Source: Oscillospiraceae bacterium (GTDB lineage Bacteria; Bacillota; Clostridia; Oscillospirales; Ruminococcaceae). Taken from it: a stretch of DNA of 37,034 bases. Below the pieces are notes generated by a model. It was not told the DNA's origin. It saw only the letters and a program-made list of their open reading frames with translations, and ran no database searches. The stretch spans positions 1 through 37,034 of the forward strand of contig JAQVCU010000017.1 of NCBI GenBank assembly GCA_028689635.1. The letters are read 5' to 3'. The position numbers were made by a program, and so were the translations under genes. Positions 29,338 through 36,844 of this stretch are shown piece by piece. Position 1 is the stretch's first letter. Every line of letters begins with the position of its first letter.

Positions 29338-31463
29338 TGGGCTTCCCCTCCCTGATAAAATTTCCCCTGCCAGCTACCGCGCCGGGCCAGTTCTTTGTCG
29401 ATACCATTGCGCACATCCAGCTTTCTCAGGCTCCACAGCGGGCCGATCAGCTTGGAGCGCTGGCCGTCCCCGGTAACCCGCTGCACCACCACAGAGGGCG
29501 GCAGCAGCTCCAGCTGGTCGCAGACGATCGAGATGTATTCGCTTTTGGAAAGCAGGGCAAACTCGCCCCGCCGGTATTCCTCCGCCAACCGGGTGCCCTC
29601 CAGCACATGCAGAAGATGGATCTTCACGCTGTGCAGCGGCAGCCGGGCCAGCTGCCGGGCCGTTTCCCTCATCATTTCCGCCGTCTCTCCGGGCAGGCCG
29701 TCGATGATGTGGGCGCAGACCGGGATCCCCCGGTCGTTTAAGGCGCGCACTGCGTTTTGAAAGCAGGCAAAATCGTGCCCTCGGCCAATGCGCCGGGCCG
29801 TCTCGTCGTGGGCGGACTGCAGCCCCAGCTCCACGATCAGATCGGTGCGCCGGGCAAGCCCGGCCAGATAATCCAGCACAGGCGCGGGAAGGGCGTCGGG
29901 GCGGGTGGCGATCGAAAGGCCCTCCACGCCGGGGATCTCCAGCACCGGCTCATACAGCTCCCGCAGGCGTTCCACCGGCGCGTAGGTGTTGGTATGGGCC
30001 TGAAAATAGGCGATGGCCCGGGCCCCGGGCCACTTGCGCCAAAGCCCGCGGCGCGCCTTTAAAAATTGAACGGTCACGTCCTCGCAGGGATCTCCCGCAA
30101 ATTCTCCCCCTCCGGCGTCGGAGCAATAGGAGCACCCCTCGCTCCCACAGGAGCCGTCCAGGTTGGGACAGGTAAATCCGCCGTTGACCGGCACCTTGCA
30201 TACCTTTCCCCCATAGCGGCGGCGCAGATAGCAGTCCCAGGTGTAATAGCGCTTGCCCCCGTCAGAATTTGGGAACGGGTTCTGGCAGGCCTCTGCGGCC
30301 AGGGCCAGCAGGGCGTCCCGGCGGTTTAAGCCCGGGTCTTCCAGCACCCGGGCCAGCAGCCCTTCCAGGGCCTCTTTCACCCGTTTTCCCCGCGGTATTC
30401 CCAGTTCGATCAGGTCGTTGCCGTTCACCGCCAGGGTTTTTAGAGAATAACATTCGCCCCTTTGCAGGATGCGTTCCAGCTCCCTGCGGTAGCCCTCTCC
30501 GGCATCCCCCGCCGCCTGCAGCAAGGCGCAAAAACGCCGCCCCTGTTCCGCCCCGCCCAGTTCCGCCAGGGCTTCCCGAGGCGTACAAAGGCCTTTTTGC
30601 CAGCGCCGGGTCAGCGCCAGCACCGCCGCGCTGCGATGACGGTCCAGCCGCAGGCCCCTGAGCGCGTCGTCCGCCTGGGGCTGAGGGATATTCCGCAGCA
30701 GCCAGGCCATGCGTTCTATCAGATCCGGGGAAAGCTTTGAGAGGCCCTCTAAAGTCTCCCGGCTCAGCTGCCCGGCCTGCGGCAAAAAGCCCCCGCAGAC
30801 CGCGCCAAATTCCGCCAGCACCCGGGCGGCCCCGGGCCCGCACAGCAGCCGCGTCCACTCCTGACACACCCGCTCCCGGGCAACGCCTTCCAGGCGAAAG
30901 GCCTCGCTGCGCACCGCCGCCGCCGTCTCCTCCTCCAGGGCAAAATCCAGCACCGAAGCAAACCGCAGCGCCCGCAGGATGCGCAGGCCATCCTCCTCAA
31001 AACGGCGGGCGGGTTTTCCCACACAGCGCACCAGGGCGGCGGAAAGATCCTTTTGTCCGCCATAAAAATCCTGCACCTCCCGGCCCGGGCGCCAGGCCAT
31101 GGCGTTGATGGTAAAATCCCTCCGGGCCAGATCCTCCTGCAATCCAGCCCCAAAGCGCACCCGGTCCGGGTGACGCCCGTCGCTGTATCCCCCGTCCACC
31201 CGGTAGGTGGTGATCTCCAGGGGCATCTCCCCCATCAGCACCGTCACCGTCCCGTGTTCCACCCCGGTGGGGATTACCCGGTACTCCGGTTCAAAGCAAG
31301 CCGCCGTCTGCCGTGGCAGGGCGGAGGTACACAGGTCATAATCCTGGGGGGTCGCGCCCCGAAGCATATCCCGCACACAGCCGCCCACCAGCCACGCCTC
31401 ATATCCGCGCTCTTCCAGCCGCGCCAGGGCGGCGGAGACCTCGGAGGGGATCTCACGATTCAT
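29334..31463 (-). CDS. Fusion: CCA tRNA nucleotidyltransferase + YtqA/MnmL-type radical SAM protein
   Basis: A two-domain protein of 709 residues. Residues 1-390 are a complete class II CCA-adding enzyme: LVGGCVRDMLRG, catalytic Asp41/Asp43 in QDYDLCTSA, RRDFTINAMA, EEDGLRILRALRFAS, and a helical C-terminal body ending LNRRDALLALAAE. Residues from about 395 match the TIGR01212 radical-SAM family from its usual first residues (NPFPNSDGGKRYYTWD). Its 4Fe-4S cysteines are Cys432, Cys444 and Cys447, followed by FQAHTNTYAPVERL, GLSIATRPD and VELGLQSAHD. YtqA (MnmL) has been reported to act on tRNA wobble uridine ahead of MnmM. No ATG, GTG or TTG lies near the junction (about 30290), so a separate start is unlikely. 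The ATG at 31463 overlaps the previous stop (ATGA), with GGAGG upstream. Confidence 0.9.
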   Translation of the reverse strand: MNREIPSEVSAALARLEERGYEAWLVGGCVRDMLRGATPQDYDLCTSALPRQTAACFEPEYRVIPTGVEHGTVTVLMGEMPLEITTYRVDGGYSDGRHPDRVRFGAGLQEDLARRDFTINAMAWRPGREVQDFYGGQKDLSAALVRCVGKPARRFEEDGLRILRALRFASVLDFALEEETAAAVRSEAFRLEGVARERVCQEWTRLLCGPGAARVLAEFGAVCGGFLPQAGQLSRETLEGLSKLSPDLIERMAWLLRNIPQPQADDALRGLRLDRHRSAAVLALTRRWQKGLCTPREALAELGGAEQGRRFCALLQAAGDAGEGYRRELERILQRGECYSLKTLAVNGNDLIELGIPRGKRVKEALEGLLARVLEDPGLNRRDALLALAAEACQNPFPNSDGGKRYYTWDCYLRRRYGGKVCKVPVNGGFTCPNLDGSCGSEGCSYCSDAGGGEFAGDPCEDVTVQFLKARRGLWRKWPGARAIAYFQAHTNTYAPVERLRELYEPVLEIPGVEGLSIATRPDALPAPVLDYLAGLARRTDLIVELGLQSAHDETARRIGRGHDFACFQNAVRALNDRGIPVCAHIIDGLPGETAEMMRETARQLARLPLHSVKIHLLHVLEGTRLAEEYRRGEFALLSKSEYISIVCDQLELLPPSVVVQRVTGDGQRSKLIGPLWSLRKLDVRNGIDKELARRGSWQGKFYQGGEAH

Positions 31464-32575
31464 CTTTCCGTCCTCCTCTCCGCCGGTACTGCCAGCAGGC
31501 TGATCTCCCACGCCGGGATATAGGGCTGCCGCCGCAGATAAAAACGATAGCCGGGACAGATCTCCCGCAGATAAAGCGGCAGGTCAAAGAGATCCCGGCT
31601 TCGGTGATAGGCCGAAACCAGCAGCGCCGGGCGCTGCCGCAGGATCGTTTCCCGCGCCCCTTCCAGGGCGCGGCGCTCGCTGCCCTCCACATCCATTTTT
31701 AGAAAAGTTGCCGGAGATCCGGATAAGATCCCATCCAGCGCGCATCCCTGCACCGGACGGCTTTTGCGCCCCGCCTGGGCTCCCACGGCCCCCGCCACAG
31801 CGGAATTGCGCCCGCTGGCCCCCACAAACTCCAGTTCCTCGTCCCGATCCCAGGCTCCCCGGCAAAAAAGCCGCAGCCCTGTAAGGCCCAGGGCCAGAGC
31901 CCGTTTTTCCAGTTTGGCAAAGTTTTTCGGATCCGGCTCCAAAGCCGTGATGCTGCCATATTTCCCGCCGGTCTCTTCCAAAAACTCCTCCACCGTATCC
32001 CCGGTGTAAGCCCCGCAATCCACATAATGCTCCCGCGGGCCCAGGCAGAGCAGGGCATAGGCCTCCCTTTTGGGGCTCTCGCAATCAAAAAGGTGTTCCG
32101 TTTTTCCGCTGATTTTAAAATCCAGCACGTCGCAAAACACCCGGCGGGAGCTCTCGTCCTCCAGCATCTCATAGGCCGCCTGGAATTTTTCCTCATGGGC
32201 GCGGTAATAATCCGGCGTGAACAGATCTTCCCCCGCCACCGGCATATCCGGCGCCACCAGCGGATGCCGGGCGGCCAGGCGGCGCACCTGTTCCAGGGTG
32301 GGCCGGTCGTGGACGGCAAAGCACATAACGGCGGTAAACCCGCTGTTCCATCGCTCTTCTGTCTGCGCCAGGCTCTGTACCCGAAAGCCGCGGAAGGACT
32401 GCCCCCGGACAAAACCGTCGCTGGCAAAGACCCCCGCGCAGGGGATCCCCCGGCTCTCCATAATGTCCAAAGCCTTGTCCGCCCCGTCCCCCATGCCATA
32501 GAGCACCACCGGCCCCGGTTCCCGTGCCAGGCGTTCCCAGACAGATTCCGTCTCCCGCAGGACGATCTTTCCCAT
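31460..32575 (-). CDS. FkbM-family SAM-dependent methyltransferase
   Basis: A 371-residue protein with an N-terminal Rossmann-like segment (VVLYGMGDGADKALDIMESRGI, about 22-43) of unknown role. A C-terminal FkbM methyltransferase domain follows: YVDCGAYTGDTVEEFLEE, ALEPDPKNFAKLEKRA and the FkbM hallmark FLKMDVEGSERRALEGA. FkbM enzymes methylate hydroxyl groups of polyketides, glycans or other small molecules. The two-part architecture recurs in Firmicute glycan or surface-modification loci, but no such locus is adjacent. The ATG at 32575 follows GGAGGTGCGGC. It is first in a translationally coupled operon with the CCA/radical-SAM gene and mnmM, although its own link to tRNA is unproven. Confidence 0.85.
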   Translation of the reverse strand: MGKIVLRETESVWERLAREPGPVVLYGMGDGADKALDIMESRGIPCAGVFASDGFVRGQSFRGFRVQSLAQTEERWNSGFTAVMCFAVHDRPTLEQVRRLAARHPLVAPDMPVAGEDLFTPDYYRAHEEKFQAAYEMLEDESSRRVFCDVLDFKISGKTEHLFDCESPKREAYALLCLGPREHYVDCGAYTGDTVEEFLEETGGKYGSITALEPDPKNFAKLEKRALALGLTGLRLFCRGAWDRDEELEFVGASGRNSAVAGAVGAQAGRKSRPVQGCALDGILSGSPATFLKMDVEGSERRALEGARETILRQRPALLVSAYHRSRDLFDLPLYLREICPGYRFYLRRQPYIPAWEISLLAVPAERRTER

Positions 32576-32603
32576 GCCGCACCTCCGCGCTGTTTCTGCT
32601 TTC

Positions 32604-32632
32604 ATGATAGCATGACTTTCCCGAAATCACAA
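32604..32632 (-). promoter_or_regulatory. Sigma-A promoter of the FkbM/CCA/mnmM operon
   Basis: On the minus strand TTGTGA (32627-32632) and TATCAT (32604-32609) are exactly 17 bases apart. Transcription would start near 32597, about 20 bases before the ATG. Confidence 0.65.
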
Positions 32633-32772
32633 CACCGATGAAAACCGGCTTTGAAAGGTTTTGCCGAATTTCGCCTTTGCTCAAATACGATAAGGCCGGC
32701 GCTGGCCGCAACAGCCCCAAGACAAAAAGCCCCCGAAAGAATCAAATTTTTTGCCCCGTCAAAAGCGGCAGA

Positions 32773-32809
32773 ACAAAAGCCCGCCTCATCAGGCGGGCTT
32801 TTGTTTTTG
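32773..32809. terminator. Intrinsic terminator downstream of the diguanylate cyclase gene
   Basis: ACAAAAGCCCGCCT (32773-32786) pairs with AGGCGGGCTTTTGT (32791-32804) around CATC, with T runs available on both strands. The 32640-32772 stretch between it and the operon promoter shows no gene. Confidence 0.85.
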
Positions 32810-32869
32810 AGTAAATAAAGCCTTCAGCGTTTTTCTTTTGATCCAATCATCCGGGCCTATTCCCGTTTG

Positions 32870-34018
32870 TTAGGAAGCCGGGCGCTTTTTATCCCGATAC
32901 ATGGCGGCGTCCGCCTCCCGCAGCAGGGCCTGTGCGTCATCGACGGCGGCGCAGAGCCCGGTGGCCGTTCCAACGCTCACCACCAGGGAAAAGGGCTTGC
33001 TCTCTTTTTGCAGGCATTTTTGCAGCTCCTCGCAGATCCTGCCCCGCAGCTCCGCAACGCCGGCGGCGTCAAGCTCCGTCCCGGCAATGACAAATTCATC
33101 TCCGCCGTAGCGGCACAGGAACATCCTCTGGTTGCCCTCCCGGCAGGCCATCCGCAAAGCCTCCGCCACGTCCCGCAGAGCGGCGTCGCCCATAAGATGG
33201 CCAAATTTATCGTTGATCTGTTTAAAACTATTGATATCGATCATCAGCAGGGTAAGGGGCTGCTCTGTGGCGTGCTGCACATGCCGCTCCAAATAGCGGT
33301 CGAGGCCGCGCCGGTTGTTGAGGCCGGTCAGCGCGTCGGTAAGCACCTGCTGGTTTTGCTGGGCCAGGCAGATCATCGCGATCGAAATGGTAACCCCCGC
33401 CTTGGCGGAAGTTACGCCGAAAAACATCATCTGCGCGACGCAGGCGACGACCGGCGCCACAATAAAATACAAAAGCGGAACCAACTCTTCCCGCCGCTGC
33501 TTGCTCTTCTCCTGCGCGATGGCGAGCACAGTCTGCGCCGTGGGGAGCACCAGATACATCCAGGTGACGATCCAATGGAAGGTTACGCCGCCGTTGCGGA
33601 TATAGACGCTGTTTTCGTCCACGCTGAACAGGATATGGGTAAAAGGGTTGGTGATGTCCACCAGCGTAAAAACAATCAGCGGGATCCGAAGCAAGAACAT
33701 CTCTTTCCTGTTAAATTCCGTCGCGTTGCGCAGCTTGATCAAAACGTACAGCATCCATAGATAGGTGATAACCGTGAGGGATTCAAAATAGATCATGTTC
33801 CCCGCTTCGATCAACAACCGCGCACCGCGGAAAGAGAAGCCGACCAGGCCGGTGCCTACAATATCAGCCACGCAGAACACCACTGTCGCCCAGATCAGCC
33901 GGTTCAGCACCATCCGGTCGGTGGAAAAACGCTCGGACTGGCGGCGCAGATGGCTTCGAAACAAAAGCAGGATGACCACGCAGATCACATTGGTCTCCAC
34001 ATAATAGGGGATATTCAC
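32870..34018 (-). CDS. Membrane-bound diguanylate cyclase (GGDEF)
   Basis: Makes cyclic di-GMP from two GTP. The 382 residues comprise about six transmembrane helices in the first 220 residues and a C-terminal GGDEF domain from about 222. The domain has LTDALTGLNNRRGLDRYL, metal-binding Asp261 in MIDINSFKQIND, and an intact RYGGDEF (305-309), so it should be catalytically active. The RxxD product-inhibition site expected five residues before GGDEF is absent, so feedback control by c-di-GMP is unlikely at that site. The start is GTG at 34018, with AAGGAGAGG upstream. It is monocistronic. The membrane part is unlike named sensor domains I know. Confidence 0.9.
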   Translation of the reverse strand: MNIPYYVETNVICVVILLLFRSHLRRQSERFSTDRMVLNRLIWATVVFCVADIVGTGLVGFSFRGARLLIEAGNMIYFESLTVITYLWMLYVLIKLRNATEFNRKEMFLLRIPLIVFTLVDITNPFTHILFSVDENSVYIRNGGVTFHWIVTWMYLVLPTAQTVLAIAQEKSKQRREELVPLLYFIVAPVVACVAQMMFFGVTSAKAGVTISIAMICLAQQNQQVLTDALTGLNNRRGLDRYLERHVQHATEQPLTLLMIDINSFKQINDKFGHLMGDAALRDVAEALRMACREGNQRMFLCRYGGDEFVIAGTELDAAGVAELRGRICEELQKCLQKESKPFSLVVSVGTATGLCAAVDDAQALLREADAAMYRDKKRPAS

Positions 34019-34488
34019 AGCGGCCCTCTCCTTCCTTCTGTCGCCCAGGCTATCCTGGCCCCCGCCAAACGCCCTGGAGCGTCAAAGCCGGGAAACGCAC
34101 GGCAGAAATCCTTGTATTGACAGTATGTCATGCGGCCGCGCAAAATGGAAGCCGCCATTTTGGCAAAACATTCCCATCGCGGCCCCTTTCCCACGGGCTG
34201 ACGCCGGAAAAAACCTCCTCTCCGGCGGCCCCAAGGGGTCCTTTTGCCAAAAACGGGCATCCCGGTCGCCATTTTCACGTTTTGCCCAAACGCAGAAAAT
34301 TAAGGGGCGATCTCCAGTATTCCAAACGGCCAAAACAGCCAAAAAATTAAAGCAAAGGAAGATCCCATAGGATCCCCGGCAGGCCTGACGCCCGGCAAAT
34401 TTTGTGTATCTGCAAAGCAGGGCTGTTTTTCTCCTATTGCGCATTTCCGTCTTCCCCTCGCGCGCAAATTTGCTTCGTCTCCATCCAG
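34019..34488. other. Gene-free stretch with several inverted repeats
   Basis: About 470 bases without a credible gene; the short frames present have no ribosome sites and no family resemblance. Visible elements are TGACA-GTA-TGTCA (34118-34130), CAAAATGG/CCATTTTG (34141-34148 with 34155-34162), and CGCCGG/CCGGCG around 34202-34227. The first could be an operator for the cyclase gene. The rest may be decayed repeat sequence. Confidence 0.4.
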
Positions 34489-34550
34489 CATATCACAGCG
34501 AAAATAAAAGATCCACAGCGTTCCCCAAAGCGGGAACGCTATGGATCTTT
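34489..34550 (-). repeat. Copy A of a 47-bp direct repeat, forming the csaA terminator
   Basis: Bases 34489-34535 match 34984-35030 at 43 of 47 positions. Here the repeat is part of a hairpin with 19-base arms (34507-34525 and 34532-34550, one mismatch). On the minus strand it is followed by TTTTATTTTC, making a good terminator 65 bases past the csaA stop. Confidence 0.75.
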
Positions 34551-34614
34551 GGCAAGCGTGGACACTTTAGGGCCGCACCGGTTAGCAGGCGATCCCCGTT
34601 AAAACCGGATTTTA

Positions 34615-34947
34615 TCAGAACACCCTGTCGCCGTTTTCAACGGTTTCGGTTGGCGTCAACAAAACCACACCTTGCCGCGAATCCGTTCCGAGAATCCGAA
34701 CCTCGCTTTTTACCGAGCCTATATGCATCGGTTCCAGATTGACGCAGCAAATAATTTGTCTGCCGATCAAATTCTCAGGCTTGTATAGCGCCGTAATCTG
34801 TGCAGAAGATTTTTTGATCCCGATCTTTTCCCCAAAATCTATCGTTACGACATACGCCGGATTGCGCGATTTTTTGTTTTCTGTTACATCGAGGACGGTT
34901 CCGGCCCGCATCTCAACTTTGTCAAAATCTTCAATGTTTATCATCAT
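34615..34947 (-). CDS. csaA: CsaA-type tRNA-binding domain protein
   Basis: A small single-domain OB-fold protein of 110 residues, the size of Bacillus CsaA, which was described as a secretion-associated chaperone and shares its fold with the tRNA-binding domains of MetRS and Arc1p. Diagnostic stretches are FDKVEMRAGTVLDV, VTIDFGEKIGIKKSSAQIT, NLIGRQIICCVNLEP and VKSEVRILGT. AAAGGA precedes two adjacent ATGs at 34947 and 34944; the first is used here. The gene is visibly AT-richer than its neighbours to the left and is bracketed by direct repeats 495 bases apart. It is monocistronic. Confidence 0.9.
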   Translation of the reverse strand: MMINIEDFDKVEMRAGTVLDVTENKKSRNPAYVVTIDFGEKIGIKKSSAQITALYKPENLIGRQIICCVNLEPMHIGSVKSEVRILGTDSRQGVVLLTPTETVENGDRVF

Positions 34948-34983
34948 CCATGTCCTTTCCGCTTTTGATTTGTTTCCATTTAT

Positions 34984-35030
34984 CATATCACAGCGAAAAC
35001 AAAAAATCCATAGCGTTCTCCAAAGCGGGA
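34984..35030 (-). repeat. Copy B of the 47-bp direct repeat, upstream of csaA
   Basis: Nearly identical to 34489-34535 (four differences), but only one hairpin arm is kept, so it should not terminate. On the minus strand its end runs into TGATATGAT, an extended -10 (TATGAT at 34982-34987), and it may therefore carry the csaA promoter. No clear -35 is seen. Confidence 0.65.
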
Positions 35031-35163
35031 CTGTGCCGTTTTCGGTTTGCACAAAATGCTGATCCATGTCATATCGCCCTTTTTTGCCTGGGCAAGATAC
35101 TGCTGTCGAAAAAGCTTCCTATGCCGAGTATTTCTGAATGATCTCCGCGCATGCATGGGTTAA

Positions 35164-35302
35164 GGTGAAATATTTATACTTTTCTGTTGTATTTTATCAA
35201 TAGTTATATCAATATTGTTTTATTTAGTAGATTTTCTCACCTTTATTTTACCGTTACATAGTGCTTTCCGCCGATGACAGGTGTAAAATACTGATATAGA
35301 AT
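35164..35302 (+). promoter_or_regulatory. Promoter and possible operators of the PocR/AraC gene
   Basis: ATGACA (35274-35279) and TAGAAT (35297-35302) are 17 bases apart. Upstream, an AT-rich stretch holds two copies of TATCAATA 12 bases apart (35195-35202, 35207-35214), a spacing typical of AraC-type sites. AAGGTGA and TCACCTT (35164-35170 and about 35236-35242) form a wider inverted pair. Autoregulation is plausible. Confidence 0.45.
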
Positions 35303-35333
35303 AATCTTAACGTATGAAGTGGAGGTATAACAA

Positions 35334-36347
35334 ATGAGTCAGCGCGATTGGGATATGCGCTCAATATTTGACATACCGGAGCTGGAGACCATGCAGGACT
35401 CTCTCGCCGAGGAGTCGGGTCTTGCGATCATCACGATCGATTACAGGGGCATCCCCGTAACGAAGCACAGCATGCGCACAGATTTTTGCTCTGTGATCCG
35501 TGAAAATCCGGTCAGCCGCAAGCGCTGCTACAAGTGCGATTCTCTTGCGGGCCTTGAGGCGGTGCGCATGGACCGTCCGTTCATATATCTGTGCCACTGC
35601 GGCATTGTTGACGCGGCTATTCCCGTCACAGTTGGGGAGAAGTATCTCGGCGCAATGATGCTCGGTCAGGTGCGCCTGATCAGTGAGGACAGCAGTAAGG
35701 TTGAGCGGCTGATAAGCGAAATCAGCTCCTTCCGTCCGGAATGTGACAGCTCAAGAATGAATCTTATGGAACTGTACAACAGGCTCCCTGTGATGGACTA
35801 CAAGACTGTCGAGCACTATGTGAATTGTGCCGCCTCCTTCGTGCGGTATACAGTCTCACAGGCGATAAAAAGACATACCGAAATGCTCAGCTATGAATAT
35901 CTCCTTCGGCGCGAAGATCAGCCTATTCAGAACATCCGGTTAGCCGAGGCCGACATAACGAAGCTTTTTCCCAGCAACAGCTCCGAGCTGCCCCCGGAGC
36001 TTCATGACAAGGAACTGCAGCACATCAAAGGCAGCAGCTCGATATATCCGGCTATCATGTACGTTCTGAATCATCGCAAAGAGGCCGTCACGATGCGCGA
36101 CATGGCCGATCTCTGCCACATAAGTCCAAGTTACTTTTCAAAGCTGTTTTACCGCGAGGTCGGGGAAAACTTTACCGATTGGATGAACCGCAAAAAGGTT
36201 GCTTGGTCAGCGGAAATGCTGAGAAACTCAAAGGAGAGCATCGCTCATATTGCCGCGGAGCTCGGCTTTATGGATACAAGCTATTTTATAAAGGTGTTCA
36301 AAAAACACGAGGGCGTGACCCCACTCGCATACAGGCAGTACCGATAA
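35334..36347 (+). CDS. PocR-domain AraC-family transcriptional regulator
   Basis: A one-component regulator of 337 residues. The N-terminal PocR ligand-binding domain (about 10-170) shows the conserved cysteines: Cys52 in DFCSVI, Cys65 and Cys68 in RCYKCDS, and Cys87 and Cys89 in YLCHCGIVD. The segment EKYLGAMMLGQVRL follows. The C-terminal AraC domain (about 245-337) has MRDMADLCHISPSYFSKLFYREVG and HIAAELGFMDTSYFIKVFKKHEG. PocR-type regulators often control diol, polyol or microcompartment operons, as PocR does for propanediol use. GTGGAGG precedes the ATG at 35334. Codon use is less GC-biased than in the left part of the window, suggesting different ancestry. Its target is perhaps the operon starting near the right edge. 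Confidence 0.9.
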   Translation: MSQRDWDMRSIFDIPELETMQDSLAEESGLAIITIDYRGIPVTKHSMRTDFCSVIRENPVSRKRCYKCDSLAGLEAVRMDRPFIYLCHCGIVDAAIPVTVGEKYLGAMMLGQVRLISEDSSKVERLISEISSFRPECDSSRMNLMELYNRLPVMDYKTVEHYVNCAASFVRYTVSQAIKRHTEMLSYEYLLRREDQPIQNIRLAEADITKLFPSNSSELPPELHDKELQHIKGSSSIYPAIMYVLNHRKEAVTMRDMADLCHISPSYFSKLFYREVGENFTDWMNRKKVAWSAEMLRNSKESIAHIAAELGFMDTSYFIKVFKKHEGVTPLAYRQYR

Positions 36348-36418
36348 TTTTTATCGGAAAACGAAGCTTTCTGTTCTATGAGCCTATGAAGCGTGTCAGC
36401 GCACAATCGCGTTTGCAC

Positions 36419-36540
36419 GGCCTCCGCCTGATGGGGGGAGGCGGCGCGGCCGTGACGAAGGGGAGAAAAAAACTCCGGTCATAAAACGGCTGCCCTTCAG
36501 TCAAACCCCCGTTTGGACAGCTCCCCTTACAAGGGGAGCC
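36419..36540. repeat. MITE-like intergenic repeat
   Basis: About 120 bases ending on the right in the palindrome GCTCCCCTTACAAGGGGAGC (36520-36539) and on the left in a GCCTCC/GGAGGC hairpin. Between them lie GGCCGTGACGAAGGGGAG and CTTCAGTCA. This arrangement recalls a small non-coding repeat I know from many Clostridia genomes, where it occurs in dozens of intergenic copies. No second copy is seen in this window, so its limits are approximate. Confidence 0.55.
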
Positions 36541-36562
36541 AAGAATCGACTTTATAAACATC

Positions 36563-36592
36563 AAAAGTGGGCGCATAAAAGCGCCCACTTTT
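36563..36592 (+). terminator. Intrinsic terminator after the MITE-like repeat
   Basis: AAAAGTGGGCGC (36563-36574) pairs with GCGCCCACTTTT (36581-36592), with T runs on either strand. It would end the PocR/AraC transcript about 220 bases past the stop. Confidence 0.85.
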
Positions 36593-36838
36593 TTAATATG
36601 TCAGAAATTAGCGGTTTGTGCATAGTGCACTAAGTATATATTAATTGTTTGTTAACGTTAAATTTTTGTCTATATTTTATAGTATTTTATTGCCATATAA
36701 TGCATTTTTACCGCACTCTTTTGCGATTTTGTACGATTTTATTCTAGTGACTTTTCACAAAAATACGAGTAGAGTTAATTTGAAGTTAAGGCAGAGTGCC
36801 TATGTATCGGATCAAAAAACATAAAATGGGAGGAAAAC
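36593..36838 (+). promoter_or_regulatory. AT-rich regulatory region before the right-edge frame
   Basis: Strongly AT-rich compared with the rest of the window. It contains the palindromes AGTGCACT (36624-36631) and TTAACGTTAA (36652-36661), a TATAAT (36696-36701) with a poor -35, and GGCA-GAG-TGCC (36790-36800). A GGGAGG ribosome site follows at 36828-36833. Likely an activator-dependent promoter, perhaps for the neighbouring PocR/AraC protein. Confidence 0.4.
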
Positions 36839-36844
36839 GTGAAA

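Noticed and set aside
36419-36600. CRISPR-like repeats near the right end
   Set aside because: The palindromes are a single MITE-like unit followed by a separate terminator. There is no repeated repeat-spacer pattern.
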